DNA of 64,000 nucleotides from assembly GCF_951793255.1 (NCBI RefSeq), contig NZ_OX636706.1, positions 1-64,000 on the forward strand, written 5' to 3'. The position numbers and the translations under genes were made by a program. Shown in pieces: positions 1-7,585 of this stretch (the stretch's first letter is position 1; each line of letters begins with the position of its first letter). The notes beneath the pieces are model-generated. The model did not search any database. It was not told the DNA's origin and saw only the letters and a program-made list of their open reading frames with translations. This stretch comes from Desulfovibrio piger. Lineage in GTDB: Bacteria > Desulfobacterota > Desulfovibrionia > Desulfovibrionales > Desulfovibrionaceae.

Positions 1-49
1 TGGCGCCGCTGTTGTCGGCCACCTGAAGAGTCGATTCTACCTGGATCAT
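1..49 (-). CDS. rplN: 50S ribosomal protein L14 (uL14), N-terminal fragment
   Basis: Only the first 16 codons are inside the window; the gene runs off the left edge. The reverse strand from the ATG at 49 reads MIQVESTLQVADNSGA, the well-known start of L14. It lies 9 bases downstream of the rpsQ stop, in the normal S10/spc gene order. L14 binds 23S rRNA at the subunit interface. The call rests on this short but characteristic peptide and on gene order. Confidence 0.93.
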   Translation of the reverse strand, partial: MIQVESTLQVADNSGA

Positions 50-58
50 GGTTCTACC

Positions 59-322
59 CTACACAGCCTTTTCGATGATGGAGACCAGATGCCAGCGCTT
101 GTTGCGCGACATGGGGCGGAACTCCACGATTTTAACCTTATCGCCCATGCCGCATTCGTTCATGGGATCATGAGCCGTGAACTTTTTGCGGCGCCTCACA
201 TACTTCTTGAGCAGAGGATGCTTCACCAGCGTTTCAACGCGCACGACGATGGTCTTGTCGTTCTTGTCGCTGACAACGATACCGGTGAGGGTTCTGCCCT
301 TGCGATTTTCCAGAGCTTGCAT
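59..322 (-). CDS. rpsQ: 30S ribosomal protein S17 (uS17)
   Basis: This 87-residue protein has the S17 pattern: an early [14 protein letters not shown] strand followed by basic RRRKKF and a [12 protein letters not shown] loop. S17 is an OB-fold primary binder of 16S rRNA. The length is normal. It sits between rpmC and rplN in the minus-strand S10 operon, 12 bases after the rpmC stop, so it is almost certainly co-transcribed and co-regulated with the other ribosomal genes. Confidence 0.97.
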   Translation of the reverse strand: MQALENRKGRTLTGIVVSDKNDKTIVVRVETLVKHPLLKKYVRRRKKFTAHDPMNECGMGDKVKIVEFRPMSRNKRWHLVSIIEKAV

Positions 323-334
323 GGTTCAGCCCCT

Positions 335-553
335 CTATTCCTTTTCAGTCAAAACGGTGGAAATGCGAGCCACCTGACGGCGCATGGCCTTGAGCTCGGA
401 AGTCTTTTCAAGCTGCGCGGTGGCATGCTTGAAACGGGCCGTCATGAGTTCTTCGCGCTGTTCGGCCAGCTTGGCACGCAGCTCTTCGACGCTCATGTCG
501 CGCAGCTCGGCGGCAGTGGCCATGGCGGCTTTTTCGTTCTTCTTGGCAGCCAT
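335..553 (-). CDS. rpmC: 50S ribosomal protein L29 (uL29)
   Basis: L29 is a small helical-hairpin protein near the polypeptide exit tunnel that helps form the docking site for SRP and trigger factor. The 72-residue product has the ELRDMSVEELRAKLAEQREE first helix and a basic second helix. About ten extra residues precede the usual start (MAAKKNEKAAM); an internal ATG at codon 11 could be the true start. It starts 2 bases after the rplP stop, in the expected operon position. Confidence 0.95.
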   Translation of the reverse strand: MAAKKNEKAAMATAAELRDMSVEELRAKLAEQREELMTARFKHATAQLEKTSELKAMRRQVARISTVLTEKE

Positions 554-554
554 A

Positions 555-968
555 CTACAGGCCCTCCCTCACCACGATGATGGTCTTCACGGGCAGCTTG
601 TGGGCGGCGCGGGTCAGAGCCTCGCGAGCCAGGTCAAGGCTGACGCCCTTGATTTCGTACAGCACGCGGCCGGGCTTGACCGGAGCGCACCAGCCCACCG
701 GAGCACCCTTACCGGAACCCTGACGGGTTTCAAGAGGCTTGGCGGTCACGGGGCGGTCGGGGAACACGCGGATCCAGACCTTACCGCCACGCTTGATGTG
801 ACGCATCATGGCGATACGGGCGGCTTCAATCTGCTGGCTGGACAACTGACCGTGCTGCACGGCCTTCAGGCCAATATCGCCAAAGGCGATGGAGGCGCCG
901 CGGCTAGCCAGGCCACGCAGGCGGCCCTTCTGCCATTTACGGAATTTAACTTTCTTAGGCGCGAGCAT
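555..968 (-). CDS. rplP: 50S ribosomal protein L16 (uL16)
   Basis: L16 contacts 23S rRNA near the peptidyl-transferase centre and the A-site tRNA elbow. The 137-residue protein starts [16 protein letters not shown] and has the [14 protein letters not shown] loop typical of the family. Its ATG overlaps the rpsC stop codon by one base (TAATG), a sign of translational coupling inside the S10 operon. Length and neighbours are normal. Confidence 0.98.
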   Translation of the reverse strand: MLAPKKVKFRKWQKGRLRGLASRGASIAFGDIGLKAVQHGQLSSQQIEAARIAMMRHIKRGGKVWIRVFPDRPVTAKPLETRQGSGKGAPVGWCAPVKPGRVLYEIKGVSLDLAREALTRAAHKLPVKTIIVVREGL

Positions 969-1609
969 TACTGATCAACCTCTTTGTCAAGGATTTCACC
1001 CTTGTAGATCCACACCTTGACACCGATGATGCCGTAGGTGGTGTGCGCTTCGGCAAAACCGTAGTCGATGTCGGCGCGCAGGGTCTGCAACGGCACGCGA
1101 CCGTCACGGTACCATTCGGTACGGGCGATTTCAGCGCCCGCCAGACGACCGGAGCAGGTCACCTTGATGCCTTCGCCACCGAACTTGCGGGCCATGGACA
1201 CCGTGCGCTTCATGGCGCGACGGAAGGCCACGCGGCGTTCCAGCTGCTGGGCGATGTTTTCGGCCACGAGCTGGGCTTCCACTTCGGGACGACGGATTTC
1301 ATTCACTTCCAGCGAGAACTCACGGCCAAACTTCTGGCGGAGGTCGCCGCGCAGCTTTTCGATTTCCACGCCCTTGCGGCCGATGACGATACCGGGACGG
1401 GCAGTGGACAGGATCAGACGGATCTTGCCACCGGCGCGTTCGATTTCGATCTTGGCCAGCCCCGCATGATACAGGAGCTTCTTCACATAGGCGCGAATCT
1501 TGCTGTCTTCAAACACAAAGGCAGGGTAGTCCTTCTTGCTGAACCAGCGGGACTGCCAGTTCTTGTTGTACCCCAGCCGGAAGCCAAACGGATGAACTTT
1601 CTGACCCAT
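968..1609 (-). CDS. rpsC: 30S ribosomal protein S3 (uS3)
   Basis: S3 forms part of the mRNA entry channel and its helicase activity. The 213-residue protein begins [13 protein letters not shown] and carries a type II KH domain with the GRKG loop at about residues 77-80, followed by the C-terminal S3 domain ([20 protein letters not shown]). The length is typical of the family. It lies 3 bases downstream of rplV and overlaps rplP by one base, in standard S10 operon order. Confidence 0.98.
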   Translation of the reverse strand: MGQKVHPFGFRLGYNKNWQSRWFSKKDYPAFVFEDSKIRAYVKKLLYHAGLAKIEIERAGGKIRLILSTARPGIVIGRKGVEIEKLRGDLRQKFGREFSLEVNEIRRPEVEAQLVAENIAQQLERRVAFRRAMKRTVSMARKFGGEGIKVTCSGRLAGAEIARTEWYRDGRVPLQTLRADIDYGFAEAHTTYGIIGVKVWIYKGEILDKEVDQ

Positions 1610-1612
1610 AGC

Positions 1613-1951
1613 CTATTCCTGCCCTTCTGCGAGTATAACGGTAACGTGGCTGGTACGCTTGTGAATCTTGGTGGCACGGCCCTGGGCGCGGGGCATGAAG
1701 CGCTTCCAGGTGGGGCCTTCGTTCACGATGACTTCCTTGATGACCATGGCGTCCACGTTCACGCCACCCAGCTGGGAGGCATTGGCCACGGCGCTCTTGA
1801 GCACATTCAGCAGCACGCCGGCGGGCTTGTTGGGGGTGAAGCGCAGAATGTTCATGGCTTCTTCCACACCCTTGCCCTGCACGTTCTTGGCCACAAGGCG
1901 GGTCTTGCGGGGCGACACGCGCTGGAATTTCGCGATAGCTTTGGATTCCAT
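1613..1951 (-). CDS. rplV: 50S ribosomal protein L22 (uL22)
   Basis: L22 lines the nascent-peptide exit tunnel through a long beta hairpin. The 112-residue protein shows the family pattern: RVSPRKTRLVAKNVQG near the N-terminus, an SAVANASQL helix, and a basic hairpin ending FMPRAQGRATKIHKRTSH. The hairpin is where macrolide-resistance changes occur in other bacteria; nothing unusual is visible here. It lies between rpsS and rpsC. Confidence 0.98.
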   Translation of the reverse strand: MESKAIAKFQRVSPRKTRLVAKNVQGKGVEEAMNILRFTPNKPAGVLLNVLKSAVANASQLGGVNVDAMVIKEVIVNEGPTWKRFMPRAQGRATKIHKRTSHVTVILAEGQE

Positions 1952-1960
1952 ATCTCTACC

Positions 1961-2245
1961 CTACTTCTTGCCGGCCTTGGCCTTCTTGTCAGCGGCGTGG
2001 CCGTGGAAGGTACGGGTGGGCGAGAATTCGCCCAGCTTGTGACCCACCATGTTTTCGGTCACGAACACCGGCACAAACTTTTTGCCATTGTGCACCGCAA
2101 AGGTCAGACCCACCATTTCGGGCAGGATGGTCGAGCGGCGCGACCAGGTCTTCACCACGCGATGGTCATTGGAGGCCACCGCAGCGTCAACCTTCTTCAT
2201 CAGGTGGCCGTCGATGAACGGCCCTTTCTTCAAAGATCTGGGCAT
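1961..2245 (-). CDS. rpsS: 30S ribosomal protein S19 (uS19)
   Basis: S19 sits in the head of the small subunit with S13 and contacts 16S rRNA. The 94-residue product begins [15 protein letters not shown] and contains the [17 protein letters not shown] motif, both diagnostic of the family. It follows rplB by 9 bases and precedes rplV in the S10 operon. Length and sequence are unremarkable. Confidence 0.98.
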   Translation of the reverse strand: MPRSLKKGPFIDGHLMKKVDAAVASNDHRVVKTWSRRSTILPEMVGLTFAVHNGKKFVPVFVTENMVGHKLGEFSPTRTFHGHAADKKAKAGKK

Positions 2246-2254
2246 CTGCTACTC

Positions 2255-3085
2255 CTACTTCTGGCCGCGGCGCTTAATGATAAGGCGCGAAGAAGCCTTG
2301 TTCTTGTCGCGGGTCTTGAAGCCCTTGGCAGGCATACCCCAGGGCGACACGGGATGACGACCACCGGAGCTGCGGCCTTCGCCACCGCCCAGGGGATGGT
2401 CGATGGGGTTCATGGCCACACCGCGGACCTGAGGACGGCGACCCAGCCAGCGGTTGCGGCCGGCCTTGCCCAGGGAGATGTTTTCGTGCTGGATGTTGCC
2501 CACCTGGCCCACAGTGGCCACGCAGGAAGCCAGCACCTTGCGCACTTCGCCGGAGGGCAGACGCAGCAGGGCGTACTTGCCTTCCTTGGCCACGAGCTGG
2601 GCGTAGGTGCCAGCGGCGCGGCAGAGCTGGCCACCCTTGCCGGGGTACAGCTCGACGTTGTGGATCACGGTACCCACCGGGATGCGGGACATCTGCATGG
2701 CGTTGCCGGGCTTGATGTCGGCACCTTCACCGGCCAGCACCACGTCGCCCTGCTTCAGACCCACAGGAGCGATGATGTAGCGCTTTTCGCCGTCCACGTA
2801 GTGGAGCAGGGCGATACGGGCGGTACGGTTGGGGTCGTATTCGATGTGCGCAACCTTGGCGGCGATGCCGAACTTGTTACGCTTGAAGTCGATGATGCGG
2901 TACAGGCGCTTCACACCGCCGCCACGACGACGGCTGGTCACGCGGCCACGGTTGTTGCGGCCGGCCTTCTTGGTCAGGCCCACGGTGAGCGACTTCTCAG
3001 GGGTCGTCCGGGTGATTTCCGCAAAGTCGGAAACCGTCTGGAAACGACGCCCGGCGGAGGTCGGTTTCAGCTTACGGACAGCCAT
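2255..3085 (-). CDS. rplB: 50S ribosomal protein L2 (uL2)
   Basis: L2 is a primary 23S rRNA binder needed for subunit association and peptidyl-transferase activity. The 276-residue protein has the N-terminal OB fold, the SH3-like barrel and the C-terminal [21 protein letters not shown] segment that contains the conserved histidine. Its length is normal. The gene starts 1 base after the rplW stop in the same operon. Confidence 0.98.
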   Translation of the reverse strand: MAVRKLKPTSAGRRFQTVSDFAEITRTTPEKSLTVGLTKKAGRNNRGRVTSRRRGGGVKRLYRIIDFKRNKFGIAAKVAHIEYDPNRTARIALLHYVDGEKRYIIAPVGLKQGDVVLAGEGADIKPGNAMQMSRIPVGTVIHNVELYPGKGGQLCRAAGTYAQLVAKEGKYALLRLPSGEVRKVLASCVATVGQVGNIQHENISLGKAGRNRWLGRRPQVRGVAMNPIDHPLGGGEGRSSGGRHPVSPWGMPAKGFKTRDKNKASSRLIIKRRGQK

Positions 3086-3086
3086 T

Positions 3087-3377
3087 TTACACTCCCTCGA
3101 AGAACTCGATTTTATCGCCCTGGCGCAAGGTCACATAGGCCTTCTTCCAGCCGGGCTTACGGCCCACCACGCGACCCTGGCGTTCCCGATTGGAGGGAGC
3201 CTTGCGAACCACGTTGACCGCTTCAACTTTCACATCAAAAGCCTTTTCCACGGCCTGCTTGATTTCAAGCTTGTTGGCGCCGGGATGAACATAGAAAGCC
3301 ACCTGACGGGACTCATCCTTCAGCAGGGTGGTCTTTTCCGTCAGCAGGGGCTTGATAAGAACCTGGGTGAATTCCAT
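3087..3377 (-). CDS. rplW: 50S ribosomal protein L23 (uL23)
   Basis: L23 lies at the tunnel exit and is the main ribosomal contact for trigger factor and SRP. The 96-residue product has the [11 protein letters not shown] start, the [22 protein letters not shown] helix-strand region and a basic loop ([19 protein letters not shown]). It is located between rplD and rplB as in other S10 operons. No irregularity is visible. Confidence 0.97.
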   Translation of the reverse strand: MEFTQVLIKPLLTEKTTLLKDESRQVAFYVHPGANKLEIKQAVEKAFDVKVEAVNVVRKAPSNRERQGRVVGRKPGWKKAYVTLRQGDKIEFFEGV

Positions 3378-3389
3378 GAGTTGCCCCTC

Positions 3390-4013
3390 TTATTTTTCAA
3401 AGCGGGCCTGCACGGGCGCCACGGCGCCTTCCAGCAGGACCAGCTGCTTGTGGCGGAGGATCTCCAGCACGCTCAGACGATCAGGCGTGGTCAGCGTGAT
3501 GCCGGGGATGTTGCGGGCGGAGCGGGTCAGGGCTTCGCTTTCCTCGGCGGTCACGATGAGAGCCTTGTTCAGGCCCAGAGTACCGGCCACTTTGGCAAAA
3601 TGCTTGGTCTTGGCTTCGGGCAGTTCGATGCCCTTGACCACCAGCAGGTTTTCGGCGGCCAGACGGCTCGACAGAGCCATCTTCATGGCCAGGGCGCGCA
3701 CCTTGCTGTTGACCTTGAAGCTGTAATCGCGGGGCTGGGGGCCAAACACGATGGCGCCGCCACGCCACACGGGCGAACGATTGGAGCCGGAACGGGCGCG
3801 ACCGGTGCCCTTCTGCTTCCAGGGCTTCACGCCGCCGCCGGAAACGAAGGCGCGGGTCTTGGCCATGTGGGTACCGGCGCGCTTGGCGGCCATCTGGGCA
3901 CGCACCACGAGGTTGAGGATCTCGGGACGAGCCTCAACTTCAAACACGTCGGCGGAAAGCGTCAGTTCGCCGCATTCCTGCTTGTTCTGGTCATAAACTT
4001 TCACGGTAGCCAT
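3390..4013 (-). CDS. rplD: 50S ribosomal protein L4 (uL4)
   Basis: L4 shapes the exit tunnel together with L22; in Escherichia coli it also represses the S10 operon. The 207-residue protein contains the long basic tunnel loop with the KPWKQKGTGRARSGS motif (about residues 65-80) followed by RSPVWRGGAIVFGP, diagnostic for L4. Whether autoregulation exists here cannot be judged from the leader sequence. It follows rplC by 13 bases. Confidence 0.98.
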   Translation of the reverse strand: MATVKVYDQNKQECGELTLSADVFEVEARPEILNLVVRAQMAAKRAGTHMAKTRAFVSGGGVKPWKQKGTGRARSGSNRSPVWRGGAIVFGPQPRDYSFKVNSKVRALAMKMALSSRLAAENLLVVKGIELPEAKTKHFAKVAGTLGLNKALIVTAEESEALTRSARNIPGITLTTPDRLSVLEILRHKQLVLLEGAVAPVQARFEK

Positions 4014-4026
4014 TGTTGTGCTTCCT

Positions 4027-4656
4027 CTACTGCTTGCGGATCAGCACCAGCCCGTTCTTGGGGCCGGGCACGGAACCCTTGACCAGGATGACGTTGTCGG
4101 CGGGACGAACGTCAACGATCACAAGGCCCATTTCCGTCACGGTTTCGTTGCCCCAATGGCCAGCCATCTTACGGCCCTTGAACACGTGGCCGGGGAAGGT
4201 GTTGTTACCGATGGAGCCGTTGTTACGGTGCACTTTTTCGCAACCGTGCGTATCCTTGGAACCGGCGAAGTTCCAACGGCGCATACGGCCCTGGTAGCCC
4301 TTACCGATGCTCTTGGCGGTCACTTTGACCTTGTCGCCGGTAGCAAACATTTCCACGGTCAGTTCCTGACCGGGTTCCATTTCAGGGGCGTTTTCCAGGC
4401 GGATTTCACGCAGTTCGCGGTACAGGCCGGTGCCGGCCTTGGCGAAGTGGCCCTTCATGGCCTTGCTGACGTGCTTTTCCTTGTCTTCGGTCAGCGCGAT
4501 CTGCAGAGCATTGTAACCGTCGGTTTCAACGGTCTTCACCTGGGTGACGGGGCAGGGCCCGGCCTGAATCACCGTGACGGGCACAGCGGCGCCGTCACCG
4601 GCAAAAATGCGGGTCATACCAAGTTTACGACCCAAAATTCCCATTTTCTCAGCCAT
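4027..4656 (-). CDS. rplC: 50S ribosomal protein L3 (uL3)
   Basis: L3 binds 23S rRNA near the peptidyl-transferase centre and nucleates large-subunit assembly. The 209-residue product begins with [14 protein letters not shown] after a short lead and has the [21 protein letters not shown] central extension and the [15 protein letters not shown]-terminal part. The conserved glutamine that is methylated in some bacteria (in GYQG here) is present. It lies 12 bases after rpsJ. Confidence 0.98.
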   Translation of the reverse strand: MAEKMGILGRKLGMTRIFAGDGAAVPVTVIQAGPCPVTQVKTVETDGYNALQIALTEDKEKHVSKAMKGHFAKAGTGLYRELREIRLENAPEMEPGQELTVEMFATGDKVKVTAKSIGKGYQGRMRRWNFAGSKDTHGCEKVHRNNGSIGNNTFPGHVFKGRKMAGHWGNETVTEMGLVIVDVRPADNVILVKGSVPGPKNGLVLIRKQ

Positions 4657-4668
4657 GACTGCCTCTCA

Positions 4669-4986
4669 CTAGAGCTTGATTTCAACGTCCACGCCAGCGG
4701 GCAGGGAAAGCTTGCCGAGGGCGTCAACGGTCTGCTGCGTGGGTTCAAGGATGTCCATAAGCCGCTTGTGGATGCGCATTTCGAACTGCTCACGGGACTT
4801 CTTGTCCACATGCACGGAACGCTGAATGGTGTACTTATGAATATTGGTGGGCAGCGGGATGGGCCCGGCCACACCGGCACCGGTATTGCGCGCCGTATCC
4901 ACGATTTCCGCAACAGCCTTGTCCAGGATGCGGTAATCGTAGGCTTTGAGCTTGATCCGAATGCGATCACTGCTAACTGTCGTCAT
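4669..4986 (-). CDS. rpsJ: 30S ribosomal protein S10 (uS10), first gene of the operon
   Basis: S10 is a small-subunit head protein that also binds NusB in antitermination complexes. The 105-residue protein has the [21 protein letters not shown] start and the [14 protein letters not shown] motif. It is the first gene of the S10 operon here: over 600 bases of non-ribosomal sequence and an insertion-sequence cluster lie upstream. In several other Desulfovibrio relatives fusA precedes rpsJ, so the upstream context may be rearranged; that comparison is from memory. Confidence 0.98.
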   Translation of the reverse strand: MTTVSSDRIRIKLKAYDYRILDKAVAEIVDTARNTGAGVAGPIPLPTNIHKYTIQRSVHVDKKSREQFEMRIHKRLMDILEPTQQTVDALGKLSLPAGVDVEIKL

Positions 4987-5638
4987 TGTTGCCTACTCCG
5001 TTTGAAAAATCCTGGCCGGTTGGGTTCGGCGCAGGTTTCTTAACAGCTTTGCGCGGGCCAAAAACCACGGGCCCGAAGGTCGGCCTCACCCGTTGGGGAG
5101 ACTGGGCAACAACTTGGGGAAGAGAAGCGCTTGAAGCAGCGCACATCACAGAATCTGAGGGAATCAGATATATCGGAAGGTACGGACGCCTGAGCGTGCC
5201 TGCATCATCCGTGTGATGCTTCCCGGCGTAGCCCAGGCCTGTCACTGACTGAAGCAGTGACGAGGGTGGTCCCGCAGGGTCACCAAATGGGGGAACCCCC
5301 CCCTTACCTTTACAGCCCGGGGTCACCTGATCGCCAGGTGGGATCCGCTGTGTGGGCTGGAACGGCTCGACATTGTCTCGGCATCTGGTAACGCCTGCAC
5401 ATGTCAAAACCCGCCGCGGAGCGACCGCTTTGGGTGCATCAGGACAGACTCAATCTGCCCTTCCCTGCCGTCCAGGGAACAGCCTTGTTGCTCAAGGCGA
5501 GGTTCCTTCTATCGGGAATGGGGCGATGCGTCAAGTTTTTTTCACTGCGAGAGGGATTTTTTTTCGCGCTATTGCTGATTTTCCCGTTCCGGCAAGAAAA
5601 AAGCGGAGCTCAGATGCGGAGAAAGGAGGCATGTCATA
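4987..5638. other. Intergenic region upstream of rpsJ with GC-rich inverted repeats
   Basis: No convincing protein gene is visible. The stretch must contain the S10 operon promoter (minus strand), but I cannot choose a single -35/-10 pair with confidence. Between 5220 and 5420 there are compact inverted repeats: a 7-bp stem at 5241-5247/5255-5261, GGGGGAACCCCC at 5290-5301, and CACCTG/CAGGTG at 5324-5329/5335-5340. They could be a structured leader or small RNA. I found no match to SRP RNA, RNase P RNA or a cobalamin riboswitch by eye. Confidence 0.5.
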
Positions 5639-5646
5639 AAATATAT
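5639..5646. repeat. 8-bp target-site duplication, left copy (IS1595-type)
   Basis: AAATATAT abuts the left inverted repeat of the IS1595-type element and is repeated exactly at 7244-7251. Eight bases is the known duplication length for this family. The intact pair shows the two ends arose from one insertion event. Confidence 0.88.
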
Positions 5647-5711
5647 GGCTCTTGACTAGAAGTCATTTCATAATTCTGGAGAAAATTTAAGGTTTCGGTT
5701 AGTCTCAAAAA

Positions 5712-6407
5712 ATGAGCAAAGCCGAAATGCTAACTGATGATCAATGGTCTGTCCTGGAACCTCTTTTTCAGAAAGAGCGCACAGGCGCAGGACGTCCACA
5801 AATTCATTCTGACAGAGAAGTTTTAAATGGCGTCCTCTGGGTCTTGCGTACAGGCGCGGCATGGGCGGACTTACCGGACAGGTTTCCATCTTCCGCAACT
5901 TGCTATCGGAGATTCAGCAAATGGGTAAAAGATGGAAGGCTTCGAAAAATTCTGGAGTCTCTGGCCCGGCATCTTGAAGATAATGGCCTGATAAATCTGG
6001 AAGAATGCTTCATTGACGGCACATTCGTTGTCGCAAAAAAAGGGGCCCAAAAGTGGGAAAGACCAAGCGGGGCAAAGGTACGAAGCTCATGGTTATTGCT
6101 GACGCTTCTGGTTTACCTATCGCCGTGTACACGGATTCTGCTAACCCTCATGAAGTCAGACTTGTCCAGGCTACAATCAATGAAATTGTCACGTTGGGAC
6201 GACCCCGAAGAATTATTGGGGATCGTGCCTATGACAGCGATCCGCTTGATGAAGCCCTTGCTTCTCAGGGAATTGAACTCATCGCGCCGCACCGCAAGAA
6301 TCGTAAAAAGCCGGCGACGCAAGACGGACGGCTCTTGCGCCGTTACAAAAGAAGATGGAAAATTGAACGCCTTTTTGCGTGGCTTAACAAATTTAAAAAG
6401 GCAATAA
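5712..6407 (+). CDS. IS5-family transposase, upstream frame (OrfA)
   Basis: The meaningful part is roughly the first 120 residues, which hold the DUF4096-type N-terminal domain (LTDDQWSVLEPLF, GVLWVLRTGAAWADLP, CYRRFSKWVKDG) and the start of the catalytic domain with the first DDE aspartate in FIDGTFV. A run of seven A at 6035-6041 (GCA AAA AAA G) lies where the reading must slip by -1 into the second frame. After that point this frame is out-of-register sequence. A full transposase of about 265 residues results from frameshifting, as known for related elements. Confidence 0.85.
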   Translation: MSKAEMLTDDQWSVLEPLFQKERTGAGRPQIHSDREVLNGVLWVLRTGAAWADLPDRFPSSATCYRRFSKWVKDGRLRKILESLARHLEDNGLINLEECFIDGTFVVAKKGAQKWERPSGAKVRSSWLLLTLLVYLSPCTRILLTLMKSDLSRLQSMKLSRWDDPEELLGIVPMTAIRLMKPLLLRELNSSRRTARIVKSRRRKTDGSCAVTKEDGKLNAFLRGLTNLKRQ

Positions 6408-6502
6408 CTCGTTGGGAAAGGTGCGTTGAACGTTTTACGGCTCTTGTCCACCTTGCTTTTTCTATGATTTTGTTGAGAAGAGTTATAAAAATTGCCCATT
6501 AA
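6053..6502 (+). CDS. IS5-family transposase, downstream frame (OrfB, catalytic part)
   Basis: This frame carries the rest of the DDE domain: KGTKLMVIADASGLPI, the second aspartate in RRIIGDRAYDSDPL, and the C-terminal signature YKRRWKIERLFAWLNKFKK with the catalytic glutamate. It is probably made only as a fusion with the upstream frame through a -1 slip on the A7 run at 6035-6041. The GTG at 6053 is merely the first start-like codon. All catalytic residues appear intact, so the element may be active. Confidence 0.85.
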   Translation: MGKTKRGKGTKLMVIADASGLPIAVYTDSANPHEVRLVQATINEIVTLGRPRRIIGDRAYDSDPLDEALASQGIELIAPHRKNRKKPATQDGRLLRRYKRRWKIERLFAWLNKFKKAITRWERCVERFTALVHLAFSMILLRRVIKIAH

Positions 6503-6553
6503 TTATGAAATGAGTTCTAGCTGAGATATCCTAAAAAGGTTATCCAGGTAGCC

Positions 6554-7234
6554 ATGGCAATGAAAAACAAGTACGCATATCGTTCAAGAATTTCCGAGGC
6601 AAAAATTCGGCAACTTGTGAAGCTTTTTTCCGTTGATTTGACAGCTTCACAGATTGCGGAATTGTCCGGTGTTAACCGAAACACCGTCAACCGGTATGTG
6701 ACGGCTTTCCGGGAAAGAATTGCCCGTTATTGCGAGGCGGAGTCTCCCGTCAAAGGGGAAGTCGAGGTTGATGAAAGCTACTTCGGCGCTCGCCGGGTCA
6801 GGGGCATCAGAGGCCGTGGAGCACGCGAAAAAACCATTGTTTTCGGCCTGTTCAAACGCAATGATAACGTCTATACGGAAATCGTTCCTGATTGCTCCAG
6901 AGCCACTCTCCAGGGCATCATACGTGGACGTGTAGACCTTGAAAGCGTCATTCATTCCGATGGTTGGCGAGGTTATGACGGGCTCGTCGATTTGGGATAC
7001 CAAAAACACTTCCGCGTCCAGCATTCGCACAATGAATTTTCCAATAAGCACTCACATATCAATGGGATAGAAAGTTTTTGGAGCTATGCAAAAACCCGGC
7101 TGGTTCGTTTTAGGGGCCTTCAAAAACAAACGTTTTATCTCCATTTGAAAGAATGTGAGTTTCGGTTTAATCATAGACAAGAGAACATTTACCTTCTGGT
7201 GCTAAAACTGCTCAGAGAAAATCCTCTCAGCTAG
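6554..7234 (+). CDS. IS1595-family transposase
   Basis: The 226-residue protein has an N-terminal helix-turn-helix (TASQIAELSGVNRNTVNRYV) and an ISXO2-like DDE domain: EVDESYFG (first D), VIHSDGWRGY (second D) and NGIESFWSYAK (the N/E region), in the order known for IS1595/IS1016 transposases. The stop codon lies inside the right inverted repeat. The protein looks complete, but the nested IS5-type element now separates it from the left end and probably from its own promoter, so expression may depend on the nested element. Confidence 0.9.
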   Translation: MAMKNKYAYRSRISEAKIRQLVKLFSVDLTASQIAELSGVNRNTVNRYVTAFRERIARYCEAESPVKGEVEVDESYFGARRVRGIRGRGAREKTIVFGLFKRNDNVYTEIVPDCSRATLQGIIRGRVDLESVIHSDGWRGYDGLVDLGYQKHFRVQHSHNEFSNKHSHINGIESFWSYAKTRLVRFRGLQKQTFYLHLKECEFRFNHRQENIYLLVLKLLRENPLS

Positions 7235-7243
7235 TCAAGAGCC

Positions 7244-7251
7244 AAATATAT
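7244..7251. repeat. 8-bp target-site duplication, right copy (IS1595-type)
   Basis: AAATATAT directly follows the right inverted repeat and matches 5639-5646 exactly. Because of this the element, with its nested passenger, has not been rearranged since insertion. Confidence 0.88.
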
Positions 7252-7585
7252 ATTGCCATCCGCCGGAGTGGGGACTTTTTCACAGGCCGAAGCGAAAAAC
7301 ACACGACCTGTGGCCCATGCAGCAAAAAAATCCCCAGGACATCACGGATCGGGGGCTGCCCCCCAAGCGCCCCTGCCGAAGAGGCAAACGGCGTGACGAA
7401 AATTTGTTGCTTCGATTGTTGGAGGCCTTCCTCCCGCAAGATCCGGGAGCTGGATGTGACGTCTGCCCAGGATAGCGGACGAGACCCACAGCCCGGCACA
7501 GCGTTTTTCCCCAAAAAAGCGGGAGGGGACTTTCCCCAGCAGGAAAAGGCCCCTCCCTCTCGTCTACATCATACTAAAGTCAGCG
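7252..7585. other. Intergenic region between the insertion sequences and ftsY
   Basis: No gene is supported. The right part holds the ftsY terminator. The remainder is mixed GC-rich sequence with short inverted repeats such as the GGGGGCTGCCCCCC motif near 7352. Open frames here are short, lack ribosome-binding sites and do not resemble known proteins. Confidence 0.5.
7513..7558 (-). terminator. Rho-independent terminator of ftsY
   Basis: On the minus strand a long hairpin (GGGAGGGG-type arm, TGCT loop, matching CCCCTCCC arm) ends in a run of six T. It begins about 28 bases after the ftsY stop codon at 7586, where a terminator for the murJ-ftsY transcript is expected. Confidence 0.8.

Larger units (their letters stand above)
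5660..6516 (+). mobile_element. IS5-family insertion sequence nested in the IS1595-type element
   Basis: The element is 857 bp. Its terminal inverted repeats are AAGTCATTTCATAATT at 5660-5675 and the complement of AACTCATTTCATAATT at 6501-6516, 15 of 16 positions matching. A CTAG direct repeat flanks it (5656-5659 and 6517-6520), the YTAR-type 4-bp duplication known for part of the IS5 family. It landed 13 bp inside the left end of the IS1595-type element. Two overlapping transposase frames are joined by a probable -1 frameshift. Confidence 0.9.
5647..7243 (+). mobile_element. IS1595-family (IS1016-like) insertion sequence, interrupted by an IS5-family element
   Basis: The outer ends are GGCTCTTGACTAG at 5647-5659 and its exact complement at 7231-7243. 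An 8-bp direct repeat AAATATAT flanks the element (5639-5646 and 7244-7251), the duplication length expected for IS1595. Removing the nested element (5660-6516) and one CTAG copy rejoins the left end as GGCTCTTGACTAGCTGAGA, which matches the right end for 19 bp. The native element would then be 736 bp with one transposase gene. Confidence 0.9.

Noticed and set aside
1043..3217. 724-residue plus-strand open frame across the ribosomal genes
   Set aside because: It is the complement of rpsC, rplV, rpsS and rplB, with a biased composition rich in His, Gly and Leu that is typical of antisense shadows in GC-rich DNA.
52..5000. Possible second ribosomal promoter inside the S10 operon
   Set aside because: The gaps between genes are at most 14 bases, so no internal promoter is supported.
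4973..5407. 144-residue minus-strand open frame upstream of rpsJ
   Set aside because: No ribosome-binding site, no family resemblance, and it overlaps inverted repeats that suggest structured nucleic acid instead.
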